This document shows positions 17,587 to 26,805 of a DNA stretch of 64,000 nt, piece by piece; within the stretch, counting starts at the first letter, position 1; each line of letters opens with the position of its first letter. This stretch comes from Candidatus Sedimenticola sp. (ex Thyasira tokunagai). Its GTDB lineage: Bacteria; Pseudomonadota; Gammaproteobacteria; Chromatiales; Chromatiaceae. Both the position numbers and the translations under genes were made by a program. The notes below the pieces were generated by a model. That model was not told where the DNA came from, did not search any database, and saw nothing but the letters and a program-made list of their open reading frames with translations. The DNA lies in NCBI GenBank assembly GCA_037318855.1, contig CP134874.1, positions 4,030,598 to 4,094,597 of the forward strand, written 5' to 3'.

Positions 17587-17936
17587 CTGTCTGACCAAAC
17601 TGCATATTCATTACTGTTGGGATCGGCAAAGTGGAAGCGCCGCCCCCCGGGAAAACTAAATATCGGCTTTATAATTGAACCGTCGGCAGCCTCAATTTTT
17701 GTCTGAGTTGCCTCCAGCTCACCACTGTAAAAGACAATCAGTGCAGCGCCGTTTTCGGTTGAAGAAGAGAGATCGGCTTTATAAAAACCCCCATTAAGAC
17801 CCTCGTCTGAGAACGCGGTATATTCAGGGCCGTAATCGACAAATGTCCAGCCAAACACGGTTGTAAAAAAGGTTTTTGCGATCTCTATATCCTTCGCAGG
17901 AAACTCGACATAGTTGATTTTTTCATGCTCATTCAT
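17583..17936 (-). CDS. VOC family (glyoxalase/bleomycin-resistance fold) protein
   Basis: A 117-residue single-domain VOC protein (INYVEFPAKDIEIAKTFF, then FGWTFVDYGP, ending GGRRFHFADPNSNEYAVWS). The layout is like the small PhnB/glyoxalase-type proteins that act as homodimers. The substrate cannot be deduced. It is co-transcribed with the GDCCVxC gene through a 4-base overlap. A repeat module begins 37 bases upstream of the start. Confidence 0.88.
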   Translation of the reverse strand: MNEHEKINYVEFPAKDIEIAKTFFTTVFGWTFVDYGPEYTAFSDEGLNGGFYKADLSSSTENGAALIVFYSGELEATQTKIEAADGSIIKPIFSFPGGRRFHFADPNSNEYAVWSDR

Positions 17937-17973
17937 CTACCTGACCCTCATCCTGCACCACGGCCCCTTTAAT

Positions 17974-19124
17974 AACTCAAGTTTCGGAGTTCAGATGACA
18001 CAAAAGGCTTGAATAGACCGTCCCTTCTCCCTCAGGGAGAAGGGCAGGATGAGGGAAATTAGAAGAATCAAAGCGTTAGCTTTTCAACTCCCTTCACCCC
18101 AACCCTCTCCCTGAGGAGGGTGTCGTAAAAGCTCCAATCCCTTCTCCCTACGAGGGAGAAGGTTAGGGTGAGGGTGTATCAAATCAATAAGCTACCTTAA
18201 GCGAGTCTTCGATTTCGTGATGCAAAACGGGACATCCGAGTCCCCCTTTTGCACTCAATCTTCGACAGCCTATTATTGCCCCGGCCGTCCGGTCTCCAGC
18301 ACTACGCAATAACATCGCAAGCTCGTTACTGCTTCGTCGCTGACTCCCGAGATGACTTGACGTCGCGTTCGTATGCGATCTTTGGATTCCCTCTGGCGCT
18401 ATGCGCACGCCGGGCATCCAGTATCGCCTCGCGACTACCGGGGACTAACCGCCTCGGCTTTCAGCCTTCCTTGGCGGTCAGCGCGAGCGAGTCTTCGATT
18501 TCGTGATGCAAAACGGGACATCCAAGTCCCCCTTTTGCACTCAATCTTCGACAGCCTATTATTGCCCCGGCCGTCCCGGTCTCCAGCACTACGCAATAAC
18601 ATCGCAAGCTCGTTACTGCTTCGTCGCTGACTCCCGAGATGACTTGACGTCGCGTTCGTATGCGATCTTTGGATTCCCTCTGGCGCTATGCGCACGCCGG
18701 GCATCCAGTATCGCCTCGCGACTACCGGGGACTAACCGCCTCGGCTTTCAGCCTTCCTTGGCGGTCAGCGTAAGCGAGTCTTCGACCTCGTGAAAGATTT
18801 TGGGACATCCCAGTCCCCAAAATCAACTCGGCCTTCGACAACCTATTAGTGCCCCGGCCGTCCTGGTCACTGACCGCTACGCGATAACATCGCAAGCTCG
18901 TTACCGCTTCGCAGTCAGTTCCCATTGACTGGACGCCGTGTTCGGATGCCTACTTTGCTTCCCCTCTGGCGCGCTGCGCGCACGACGGGTAAGCAGTGCG
19001 GCCTCACGGCTACCGGGGATTACCAGCCTTCGCTTCGCTCTCCATGGCTGGCAGCGATTGATCCCCCTCACCCTAGCCCTCTCCCCGGTGGGGAGAGGGG
19101 ACTAATGAACTCCGAAACTTGAGT
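17974..19124. repeat. 1151-bp composite MITE-like module
   Basis: It is bounded by AACTCAAGTTTCGGAGTTCA (17974-17993) and TGAACTCCGAAACTTGAGT (19106-19124). It is the same type as 9617-9987, but its central AATAAGTTACCTATTGAT palindrome has been opened by a tandem array (18201 to about 19056). The outer arms before and after the array are otherwise continuous with the other modules. Confidence 0.75.
18201..19056. repeat. Three tandem copies of a 286-bp unit
   Basis: Copies begin at 18201, 18487 and 18774, each with GCGAGTCTTCGA. The first two are almost identical; the third is clearly diverged. Open frames on both strands repeat with the unit and look like by-products of composition rather than genes. 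The array interrupts the centre of a MITE-like module. Confidence 0.85.
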
Positions 19125-19171
19125 AATAACCGATCATATAAACTTAATTTGAACACAGCAAACGTGTCTCA

Positions 19172-19465
19172 GTGCGCCGTCGTCTTGGCTCTCCCACGGT
19201 CCGGCTTCCCCAGGCGATCCAACTCCGGAATGGCCTTCTCACGCAGAGCCTTTGCAAAGGGCCTGGGTACCTCTCCGGAACCGGGTGGAAAGCGAAATCG
19301 CCGGTCCGTGACCGCACCGGCCAGGGCAAGCGAGGGAAGCTAAAGCTGCCAATACACACCGTTGAGGAACAATGTACTAGGCTAAACGAAGGTGAGTGGC
19401 TGAATAAACGTTCCGGCGAAGGCCTGCCGGACAGACTGTGACAAGGGTCACCAGCAACCTGCAGA
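19172..19465 (+). other. Unassigned region, possibly a 5' fragment of a group II intron RNA
   Basis: It begins with GTGCG, which fits the GUGYG 5' consensus of group II introns. Its middle (GCAAGCGAGGGAAGCTAAAG, then AATAAACGTTCCGGCGAAGG) reminds me of intron domain I sequences. There is no reverse transcriptase gene and no 3' part, so at best it is a relic. A short Arg-rich open frame across it has no recognisable domain. The assignment is a weak pattern match only. Confidence 0.3.
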
Positions 19466-19531
19466 TAAGTTGAAAAATGCCGACACCGCCCCTATAGATA
19501 GTTTCTGTACTGAATATATAGAGAGTCTCTG

Positions 19532-20413
19532 ATGCGTATCCTACTGTTTCTCGCCACCAACGCCGCCATTCTGGTGCTGATTAGCTTCACCTTCCGCCTG
19601 TTGGGTATTGATGGGCTGCTGCAAGAGGGCGGAGTAGATCTCAACCTAAACGCACTGCTGGTCATGTCGGCTGTGATCGGCTTCAGCGGCTCTCTGATTT
19701 CACTGTTTATCTCCAAGTGGATGGCCAAGCGCAGTATGGGGGTGCAAGTCATCGAATCCCCTACTACAGCCACTGAGCAGTGGCTGGTGGGTACCGTCAA
19801 TCGCCAGGCAAGTCAGGCGGGGATTGGTATGCCGGAAGTGGGTATCTTCAACTCCCCTCAGCCCAACGCCTTTGCCACCGGCTGGAACAAAAACAGCGCC
19901 CTGGTGGCAGTAAGTAGCGGCCTGCTGCAGCAGATGAAGCAGGACGAAGTGGAGGCCGTGTTGGCCCATGAGGTGAGCCATGTAGCCAACGGTGACATGG
20001 TGACACTGGCGCTGATCCAGGGGGTGGTCAACACCTTCGTCGTCTTCCTCTCAAGGATTATCGGTCACCTGGTTGATCGGGTGGTTTTCAAAACCGAACG
20101 AGGCCATGGCCCCGCCTACTACATCACCTCGATCATTGCCGAAATGGTTCTGGCCGTCTTGGCCAGCGCCATCGTTATGTGGTTCTCGCGACGTCGTGAG
20201 TACCGGGCAGATGCGGGGGGTGCCTCGCTGGCCGGCCGTGAAAAGATGATTGCCGCCCTACGCCGCCTACAGTCGGCCCATGAGCCCAAAGACCTTCCTG
20301 ATCAGTTCGCCGCCTTCGGCATAGCAGGGGGAATAGGAGGCGGTATCAAACGCCTTTTCATGACTCACCCTCCTCTTGAAGAGCGCATTGAGGCTCTGGA
20401 GCGGCAGCGGTAG
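19532..20413 (+). CDS. htpX: Membrane zinc metalloprotease HtpX
   Basis: A 293-residue M48 family protease for quality control of inner-membrane proteins. Two N-terminal helices (about 5-25 and 40-62) anchor it. The zinc motif H146-E147-x-x-H150 lies in [15 protein letters not shown], the third ligand region is [15 protein letters not shown], and two more hydrophobic segments lie at about 155-180 and 193-215. Length is typical (about 280-295). The ATG at 19532 follows an AGAGAGTCTCTG leader with only a weak Shine-Dalgarno. Confidence 0.95.
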   Translation: MRILLFLATNAAILVLISFTFRLLGIDGLLQEGGVDLNLNALLVMSAVIGFSGSLISLFISKWMAKRSMGVQVIESPTTATEQWLVGTVNRQASQAGIGMPEVGIFNSPQPNAFATGWNKNSALVAVSSGLLQQMKQDEVEAVLAHEVSHVANGDMVTLALIQGVVNTFVVFLSRIIGHLVDRVVFKTERGHGPAYYITSIIAEMVLAVLASAIVMWFSRRREYRADAGGASLAGREKMIAALRRLQSAHEPKDLPDQFAAFGIAGGIGGGIKRLFMTHPPLEERIEALERQR

Positions 20414-20426
20414 TGAGCAAAGCTCG

Positions 20427-21283
20427 CTAAATCGAATCCAGTGCGAGGAAAAAAGCCAACGTCAGAGGTACACCCAAAAATTTCCTGTCCTCTGCATTTA
20501 CAATCAGCCTTCCCCACTTGTGATCAAACCACTTAAAGGGAACGCCTTTAACCTCGGTGCTGCGGGTCTGGTACTCAAAACCAAGCGTACACTTCCTCCC
20601 GACATCCACCGAAACCCCCAGTGTATTGCTCCATGTTAAAGGGCGTGCACTACGAGTTGGAATATCGCTGTTATCGCGAAAAGGCATACCTTCAATCAGG
20701 CTGTTGTGGAGCACATAGTGCACAGCACTGTCGAAATAGATATCCCACGGCGACTGCTCTTCCAATTTGAACTCAACAGGCGGTAATGATTTGGTCGATG
20801 GGCTAACCGGTCGTACCATTTTCGGCCCACTACCTATACCCCGGTCAGGTGGGAAATTGACAGTGCCCAACTCCGATAACTTTAGATTCTGTGTACTGTT
20901 CTGCCGCGTAATATCCAGGTGCAAGCCAAGACCGACACGGTTGAAGACCTGACCAACCTGAACGTCTGCATAGAGACTCCCTATTCGATGCGAGCGCTTC
21001 AGGGGATTTATCAGTGGATCAAGAGACCACTGATACTCACCCTGCAGTGCCGGGCCACCCTCTATCTGGGTACTCCACCCCTGGGGATCATCACCGCTGG
21101 CCCATCCGCCACCGTGCGCCCATTTTTGAAACTGTTCCGCCATCGAACAGCCCCCGACGCATCCGAGGGCAATATCGTACTGTTCATAATCACCCAGCGC
21201 ATTTGTCTCACGCACACGCCACCCCAATGACACCCACCCGGCATAGGGCCGTTCATACAGGCTTGACTGTGCGGGTGGAAGGT
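20427..21283 (-). pseudogene. 3' part of an LpxR-like lipid A deacylase gene split by an IS256 element
   Basis: This part encodes the C-terminal about 286 residues of a DUF2219/LpxR outer-membrane barrel, starting in the conserved ERPYAGW region (the family's second barrel segment) and ending LGVPLTLAFFLALDSI. Joined to 22678-23101 after removing the IS and one copy of the 9-base target duplication, the frame is continuous over 427 codons. The inactivation therefore looks recent. LpxR enzymes remove the 3'-acyloxyacyl group of lipid A at the outer-membrane surface. Confidence 0.85.
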
Positions 21284-21292
21284 TCAGATCCT

Positions 21293-22677
21293 GAGTTATA
21301 ACTGAATCTGGTGTTTGAGTAGTTGAAAAAGGGCGGCGTATCTGGTTGATTTGTTGTTGCGAGACATCAAAACAACCATTGGAGATACGCCACCATGAGT
21401 AAGAATAACGTTGTTAAGCTGGCAGGTCGAGATACGATTATCGATCCGCTGACAGAGTTGCTGAGAAGCGGTGCAGAGCAGTTGATCTACCAGGCGGTAG
21501 AGGCAGAGCTGCTGGAGCTGTTGGCGGAGCACACCGAGCGACGGACAGAGGATGGCAAGGCGGGTGTGGTGCGTAATGGTCATCTGCCAGCTCGTAAACT
21601 GCAGACAGGATTGGGGCCGGTCACGGTCGAGATCCCCAAAGTTCGAGCGAAGACCGGCGAGCCGGTGACGTTCCGATCAGCTCTGGTACCGCCGTATGTA
21701 CGCAAGACGAAGTCACTGGAAGCGGCGCTGCCGTGGCTCTACCTGAAGGGGATTTCCAGTGGTGAGATGGGTGAGGCCCTGAAAGTGCTGGTGGGTCCGG
21801 ATGCAACAGGCTTGTCGGCCAGCACGGTATCGCGTCTGAAGCAGGTCTGGGCAGAAGAATATCGGAGCTGGTGTGAGGAGCGCCTGGATAAGGAGCATTG
21901 GGTGTATGTGTGGGCAGACGGTGTCTACAGCGGACTGAGAGCAGAGCAGACGAAGCTGTGTGCCCTGGTGGTGATCGGTGTGAATGAGCGTGGTGAGAAG
22001 CATTTTCTGGCAATTGAGGATGGTGTGCGGGAGTCCACGCAGAGCTGGCGGGAGGTACTGTTGAAGCTGAAGTCACGCGGACTGAACCCGCCCAAATTGG
22101 CGATCGGTGACGGTGCCATGGGCTTCTGGGCTGCGCTGGAGGAAGTATATCCTGAGACGCGCCAGCAGCGCTGCTGGATGCACAAGACCATGAACGTGCT
22201 GAACTGCCTGCCAAAGACAGCTCAGCCGAAAGCGAAGCAGGCACTGCATAACATCTGGCAGGCGGAGACTCAGGCCGATGCGGAAAAGGCCTTTGATCTG
22301 TTTATCAAAACGTATGAGCCGAAGTATCCGAAGGCTGCCATCTGTCTGCACAAAGACCGAGAGGAACTGATGGCTTTCTATCACTTTCCGGCACAGCACT
22401 GGCAGAGCATTCGGACCAGCAATCCGATTGAATCAACCTTCGGGACAATCCGCCATCGAACCAAGCGTTCCAAGGGCTGCCTATCGCGTGACGGCATGCT
22501 ACACATGATGTTCAAACTCGGCCTGTGTGCCGAGAAGAAGTGGAGACGATTACGGGGTTTCGGTTACCTGGCGAAGGTGATAACCGGAATCAAATTTAAA
22601 GATGGTGTTGAGGTAACAGGAGTCGATCAGGTCGCCGCTTGATTCAACTGGTTAAACACCAGATTTGACTATAACTC
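21293..22677 (+). mobile_element. IS256-family insertion sequence, 1385 bp
   Basis: The ends GAGTTATAACTGAATCTGGT and ACCAGATTTGACTATAACTC are inverted repeats of about 24 bp. The element is flanked by an exact 9-base duplication TCAGATCCT at 21284-21292 and 22678-22686. It has split an LpxR-like gene. One intact transposase gene fills it, so it may still be active. Confidence 0.95.
21395..22642 (+). CDS. IS256-family (Mutator-type) transposase
   Basis: A 415-residue DDE transposase, full length and without frameshift. It has the acidic residues of the family in VWADGVYSG (first Asp), LAIGDGAMGFW (second Asp) and TSNPIESTFGTIRHRT (Glu), and the conserved CxxH-like motif QQRCWMHKTMNVL. Length is normal (about 400). 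The start ATG 21395 is preceded by GGAGATACGCCACC. It is the only IS transposase in this region without any indel besides the IS1595 one. Confidence 0.95.
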   Translation: MSKNNVVKLAGRDTIIDPLTELLRSGAEQLIYQAVEAELLELLAEHTERRTEDGKAGVVRNGHLPARKLQTGLGPVTVEIPKVRAKTGEPVTFRSALVPPYVRKTKSLEAALPWLYLKGISSGEMGEALKVLVGPDATGLSASTVSRLKQVWAEEYRSWCEERLDKEHWVYVWADGVYSGLRAEQTKLCALVVIGVNERGEKHFLAIEDGVRESTQSWREVLLKLKSRGLNPPKLAIGDGAMGFWAALEEVYPETRQQRCWMHKTMNVLNCLPKTAQPKAKQALHNIWQAETQADAEKAFDLFIKTYEPKYPKAAICLHKDREELMAFYHFPAQHWQSIRTSNPIESTFGTIRHRTKRSKGCLSRDGMLHMMFKLGLCAEKKWRRLRGFGYLAKVITGIKFKDGVEVTGVDQVAA

Positions 22678-23101
22678 TCAGATCCTGAGGGGTATACATC
22701 AACTGCTGAAGATAGAGCGTAGCAGTCAGGCGTTTAAGATCCTCTGCCTTCGCAGACTCATTATCTTTAAGCTTGCAAAGCAGAGTATCACCTACTGCTG
22801 CCTTGGTGCAGTCCATCTCCTCCAGATGAGATTCACGCTGCAGCCAGAAGCCTTTCGGCTCCCATGTGTACCCCATAAACAAACCATTGGTGTAGTTTTT
22901 ATCGGTGTTGCCAAACAGGTCATTCTCCCACTCAAAACTATAGCGCGGAACACCGTTCTTAATCAGATCAGATGCACGCTTTTTCCATGGAAAGATATGA
23001 CTGGCATCCTGTTTTAAATGTGTAAGAAGATCAGCATGAGACTGTGCTGAAAACCCCAACAGCAGCACGCCAAGTACCATCGGCATTTTTAATATCGACA
23101 C
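22678..23101 (-). pseudogene. 5' part of the split LpxR-like gene
   Basis: It encodes the signal peptide (start GTG 23101 with AGGGAA upstream; cleavage near SAQSHA) and the first barrel strands with FEWENDLFGNTDKNYTNG, the N/D and T residues of the LpxR active-site motif. The IS256 element follows after QQLMYTPQDL. The joined product would be 426 residues, somewhat longer than the Salmonella enzyme. Until excision, this cell should make only a truncated, non-functional piece. Confidence 0.85.
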
Positions 23102-23157
23102 ACTATTTTCCCTATTTTTTATTAAATGGCTCTCTACAAAAATCCTGTAACCTTGCG

Positions 23158-23216
23158 TAGGAGCGCTTTCTCGAAGCGCGATGGGTATTCATCGCGCTTC
23201 AAGAAAGCGCTCCCAC
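23158..23216. repeat. REP-like palindrome (AGGAGCGCTTTCTCGAAGCG type)
   Basis: TAGGAGCGCTTTCTCGAAGC and its near complement CAAGAAAGCGCTCCCA are separated by GCGATG...CATCGC. It belongs to the same type as the second palindrome at 12491 and that at 52226. It lies just upstream of the split LpxR-like gene. Confidence 0.75.
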
Positions 23217-23365
23217 AATTCGGTGTCATAAAATGACCCTGCTAATCCAACTTCAGGACTATTATGCATAACCGCTTATTATTATTAATCAGCCTGCTTT
23301 TCATGAAAGCTCAGCGCAGCGTAAGGTTGCCGATACTCCTGCAGGGATAGCACTGACAACTTGCG

Positions 23366-24202
23366 TCATTTTTCAACTAAACGGATACCGCCTTTTTCAA
23401 TGGTAATGATTCTCTTTTTGTACAAACCGCCAATCGCCTTTTTAAACGCACCCTTACTCATACCAAAGATATCTGAAATCATCTGCGGATCAGACTTGTC
23501 ATGCACAGGCGCAAAGCCACCGTTTTTGTTCAAGTAGATTAGAATTATTTTGGCATATTTGTCACGTGTCTCCTGACCACCTTGCAGCGTCACATCAATT
23601 TTCCCATCAGGTCGGACACGCTTAATAAAGCCTTTCTTGTACTGACCAAAACTCAAGCGTTGGAATACATCATTTTTATAGAGCACACCCCAGTGACTGT
23701 GGTTAACAATGGCTTTAAAGCCCAGGTCTGTAGTGTTGGCGATAATCAGATCAACCTGCTGTTGCGGTTTGAAATCGTGAGGTCTCTCATCATCCAAGAA
23801 CTTATCGATTTTTGATGACGCAACAATTCGACCATCCAATTTATCGATATAGAGATAGACCAAATACGACTTGCCCACCTCCATTGGCCTGTGTTGCTCG
23901 GCAAACGGAGCCAGTACATCCTTATCCAGCCCCCAATCCAGAAAGGCGCCGAAATCGTTACTATCCACTACTTTCAGGTAGGCAAACTCCCCCACTTTGG
24001 CCTTGGGTTTCTGAGTGGTAGCCACTGCTCTGTCTTCTGAATCGAGATAGAGAAACACCTCGATAGAGTCATCCACAGAGAGGCCTTCCGGTGTATATCT
24101 GCGCGGCAGTAGCACCTCGCCAAGATTCTGAGCATCAAGATAGGCGCCAAAAGCTACCAGTTTCGCAACGGTTAATGTGTAAGTTTGACCAATTTGGATC
24201 AT
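23366..24202 (-). CDS. S1-like RNA-binding protein of the CvfB/YitL family
   Basis: A 278-residue protein with tandem S1/OB-like domains (GQTYTLTVAKLVAFGAYLDA at the start, then GEFAYLKVVDSNDFGAFLDW, then a third around residues 145-210) and a C-terminal winged-helix domain (ISDIFGMSKGAFKKAIGGLY). CvfB of Staphylococcus is the reference for this architecture; it binds RNA and affects virulence gene expression. The target here is unknown. It is a monocistronic gene. Confidence 0.88.
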   Translation of the reverse strand: MIQIGQTYTLTVAKLVAFGAYLDAQNLGEVLLPRRYTPEGLSVDDSIEVFLYLDSEDRAVATTQKPKAKVGEFAYLKVVDSNDFGAFLDWGLDKDVLAPFAEQHRPMEVGKSYLVYLYIDKLDGRIVASSKIDKFLDDERPHDFKPQQQVDLIIANTTDLGFKAIVNHSHWGVLYKNDVFQRLSFGQYKKGFIKRVRPDGKIDVTLQGGQETRDKYAKIILIYLNKNGGFAPVHDKSDPQMISDIFGMSKGAFKKAIGGLYKKRIITIEKGGIRLVEK

Positions 24203-24324
24203 TTCACTGTCTCAATAAAACGGGAAGCTAAGGTTCATTATGCTGCTGTCTCATACACATAATCCCAGCTGGAATAGTACCAATAAAGGGCTCTGACTTT
24301 ATTTCTATTGCACCTTTATTTGTG

Positions 24325-24705
24325 CTATCCATAGAGCTTAACCTTCAATACTTGATTTAGCAGCCTAAAGTGCTTATCAAGCGAGTAAACCTTGCAGCTA
24401 TTTTGCTTGGCATTTTGAGCAATAATAAGATCAGGAATTCCCACTCCGTTAGCTCCACCCTTAAGGCACTTAACTTGATACCCAATTATTTCATCCCAGT
24501 GAATGGATAGTGGGACTCTAGTTACCTCATGGAGAAGCTTTATGACTTTAGTTTGCCTCTTGATCTTTAAATATGGGATCAACTCCGCAAGAATAATCTC
24601 GTTGGTAACAATGAGGTTCTCATCTATTAGATCATCTAGATCTCTAGAGCCGTTACCCGCCCTGAAATAATCTATCCATATTGAAGTATCAACCAATACT
24701 TCCAT
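24325..24705 (-). CDS. VapC-type PIN-domain ribonuclease toxin
   Basis: A 126-residue PIN toxin with acidic residues D6 (LVDTSIWIDYF), E41 (ILAELIPYL), D92 (GIPDLIIAQ) and D110. It would cleave RNA, in known cases often initiator tRNA or the sarcin-ricin loop. It is encoded directly after the antitoxin with a one-base overlap (TAATG). AT content is higher than in neighbouring host genes, which fits transfer. Confidence 0.9.
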   Translation of the reverse strand: MEVLVDTSIWIDYFRAGNGSRDLDDLIDENLIVTNEIILAELIPYLKIKRQTKVIKLLHEVTRVPLSIHWDEIIGYQVKCLKGGANGVGIPDLIIAQNAKQNSCKVYSLDKHFRLLNQVLKVKLYG

Positions 24706-24899
24706 TAATAGCGATCCCGTAGCTCATTAAGATCAATATCTAAATCAATTTTTCCCCGGTACTTCTTGATGTTAGAAATCTTGGATTTTCTTACCAATTC
24801 TTCGAGAGCCTTAACAATAACAGCCGTCTTGGTCTCTGTATGGGTAACCTTCATCGCTTCGTTGAGCAGGTTCTCAGGTAAATCCAGGGTTGTTCTCAT
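24705..24899 (-). CDS. VapB-type antitoxin (ribbon-helix-helix)
   Basis: A 64-residue protein (MRTTLDLPENLLNEAMKVTH) with an Arc/MetJ-like N-terminal strand and helices, and a C-terminal charged tail that would wrap the toxin. I choose ATG 24899 rather than the upstream ATG because AAGGAGGG sits 6-13 bases before it. It probably also represses its own promoter, as is usual for this family. Confidence 0.88.
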   Translation of the reverse strand: MRTTLDLPENLLNEAMKVTHTETKTAVIVKALEELVRKSKISNIKKYRGKIDLDIDLNELRDRY

Positions 24900-24984
24900 T
24901 TTTCCCTCCTTTTCTTTATGCATACGATACTAGAATAATATGCATATACTTTCAAGAAGGCTAGGTTAATGGGCCCAGCAAGGA

Positions 24985-25215
24985 TCAGAGCCAATGCCAT
25001 GTTGCAGGGATATTGGCAGTCATCATGTTCTCTGTGGAGCAGGCTAATGATCGGATCATCTCTAAGGGTAAACGCTGACGCGCCTGACAATAAGATCCTG
25101 TTTTGGTGCTACAGGGGGGGGTGAGAACCGGGAACGGGCGCCTAAAACCTGGGGATGCCTGATCAGGATTTACTGGGGGGATGACCTCGGTAGGCCGATG
25201 AACTGTAAAAAACAA
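24985..25215 (-). pseudogene. Fragment of an IS4-like transposase
   Basis: The translated stretch includes NPDQASPGFRRPFPVL and TGSYCQARQRLPLEMIRSL, which resemble the N-terminal helical part of IS4-family transposases, and then ends. No catalytic residues remain. The rest of the 24900-25306 gap has no gene. Confidence 0.4.
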
Positions 25216-25259
25216 TACAGACCAAGCCGTATAGCCTTGAATTTTTAAGTACTAAATCG

Positions 25260-25279
25260 GGGGGGGCAAAAGCCCCCCC
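25260..25279 (-). terminator. Strong GC hairpin after the lipoprotein genes
   Basis: GGGGGGGC and GCCCCCCC pair around an AAAA loop, 28 bases after the stop of the last minus-strand lipoprotein gene. There is no T-run on the minus strand, so termination function is only likely. Confidence 0.35.
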
Positions 25280-25306
25280 ATATCACCATACTTGTTGATT
25301 ATTAGA

Positions 25307-25744
25307 TTACTTTAACGGGGCGCCGGTATAACTCAGGCCTTGAATTTCACTAAGAGCTTGAGTTTGATTTACCAACTCTGGATATACCCGATATACAAGC
25401 ACGCCTAATCCAACAGTCATGCGTACATAATTTTCCTCGCCGTTATCAAGCTCAAATGTCAGCTTCTTATCTACCTCAGTAGATAACACTACCTCATAAT
25501 CCCCTGGACCTCGATCGACAAAAAAGAAACCGCCTGGCTGTGAATCACCAACTTTCTCACTATTGAGATTCACTTCCGGCTGGATGCCTGAACCCATCAT
25601 AGTCGCAGATCGATAAAAATAGATACGGCCTTTTCCTTGCTCAACAGTAGGAATAGAAGACTCAACCTCAGTATATTTGGGGCCAGAGGCACAGCCTGAA
25701 ACAGTAACAACCAGTAATAATAAAAATATTTTTTTAAGAATCAT
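25307..25744 (-). CDS. DUF2846-type lipoprotein
   Basis: A 145-residue lipoprotein. The start ATG 25744 has GGAG 8 bases upstream and gives the signal MILKKIFLLLLVVTVSGC (Cys 18). The mature part (GRIYFYRSATMMGSGIQPEV, then PGDYEV) fits the DUF2846 family of bacterial lipoproteins, whose function is unknown. Its first 11 bases overlap the end of the upstream lipoprotein gene, so the two are co-translated. Confidence 0.75.
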   Translation of the reverse strand: MILKKIFLLLLVVTVSGCASGPKYTEVESSIPTVEQGKGRIYFYRSATMMGSGIQPEVNLNSEKVGDSQPGGFFFVDRGPGDYEVVLSTEVDKKLTFELDNGEENYVRMTVGLGVLVYRVYPELVNQTQALSEIQGLSYTGAPLK

Positions 25745-26135
25745 ATTTTTGCTCCGGAAACACGGGTAATGAAATCGAGGGTTTAAGTGAAGAATATGAA
25801 TCCTCACCTGGAATATAAAAACCTATAAGCTGGTCATTTGATATAACAAGATATGCCTCTCGAACATGAGCTCCTTCAATCGTAAAAACATTTCTATATG
25901 GCTTAAAAACATCCCCTTCTTTTATGGTTCCAACAAAAAGCCATTTAGTACCTGCTTTAATCTCTCGCCAATAGCCACTCCCCAGCTTTATTCTCATATC
26001 TTCATGAAATATGATCACACTCCTGTGAGGATTATTATTCGCTTCACTAAGATGGGCTGGTGTTCGCATAATCTCAGATGCACACCCTGTAGTGATGAGT
26101 ATCATTGAAATCATGACTACTGATAATCTAAACAC
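25734..26135 (-). CDS. Lipoprotein of unknown function
   Basis: A protein of about 133 residues with a lipoprotein signal (MISMILITTGC core). I place the start at GTG 26135 because AAGGAG ends 6 bases before it; a GTG 30 bases further upstream is also open. The mature part has VIIFHEDMRIKLGSGYWREI and REAYLVISNDQLIGFYIPGE and no family I recognise. It forms an operon with the DUF2846 lipoprotein. Confidence 0.65.
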   Translation of the reverse strand: MFRLSVVMISMILITTGCASEIMRTPAHLSEANNNPHRSVIIFHEDMRIKLGSGYWREIKAGTKWLFVGTIKEGDVFKPYRNVFTIEGAHVREAYLVISNDQLIGFYIPGEDSYSSLKPSISLPVFPEQKYDS

Positions 26136-26185
26136 CACCCTCTCCTTTACTGCATAAGCAATCACAGCATGTTAAGGAAACAACC

Positions 26186-26662
26186 TTAGCCACTAAAGTC
26201 ATCCAGGACTTTTTGCTTTGCAGTTTTATACTCATAATCAGTCAACGCTCCTTCTTTATGCAGTTGATTCAACTTATCAAGCTCACCGCTCAACCTTAAA
26301 GCATTAGCCTTGTGTGTCTCTTTTGATGCAACTACACATCCATTTCCCTTTTGAAGTTTCTGCAAATTATCTATGCGACGATCTGCTGCATTTATCGCAC
26401 TATCATAATTCTGTGATTTTGCAATTAAATTAAACGGGAACCATAAGATTCCATCGACAACATCAGCCCCACTAAGATCATCCTTATCCTTATTAACACC
26501 ATCAATAACAACTTGTGCCTTAATGATTTCATTATCGATCTTGTCACATGTCAACGTTGTATCTTCTGCCTCATGAGCACTCAACACTTTATGATTTGCA
26601 CTTCCGGCACAGCCACTTAGAATAGCAACAGAAAATGCAGCTATAATTAGATTTGTTTTCAT
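26186..26662 (-). CDS. Lipoprotein with a C-terminal SHOCT-like domain
   Basis: A 158-residue lipoprotein: signal MKTNLIIAAFSVAILSGC (Cys 18), a helical middle part and a C-terminal SHOCT-like motif (LDKLNQLHKEGALTDYEYKT). SHOCT domains are short oligomerisation motifs found at protein ends. AAGGGAGAATTC precedes the ATG. It is 50 bases upstream of the next lipoprotein gene in the same direction, so three lipoproteins are likely made from one locus. Confidence 0.78.
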   Translation of the reverse strand: MKTNLIIAAFSVAILSGCAGSANHKVLSAHEAEDTTLTCDKIDNEIIKAQVVIDGVNKDKDDLSGADVVDGILWFPFNLIAKSQNYDSAINAADRRIDNLQKLQKGNGCVVASKETHKANALRLSGELDKLNQLHKEGALTDYEYKTAKQKVLDDFSG

Positions 26663-26805
26663 GAATTCTCCCTTTTACTTAACTGTCATCTTATATACAA
26701 AAAACTTCTCTCTTTACAATTCACTCTCATCCACATATAAATCATGAGATAGAGAATGAATTTCACTATCACAAGAACCTTACAATGAGCACTGCAACCA
26801 ACAAC

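Noticed and set aside
18201-19056. CRISPR array or repeated protein-coding genes
   Set aside because: The repeats are 286 bp with no spacers, and the open frames repeat with the unit on both strands without start signals or conserved domain.
24203-24324. attC site after vapC
   Set aside because: No RYYYAAC/GTTRRRY pair and no paired arms; the TA pair is not shown to be a cassette.
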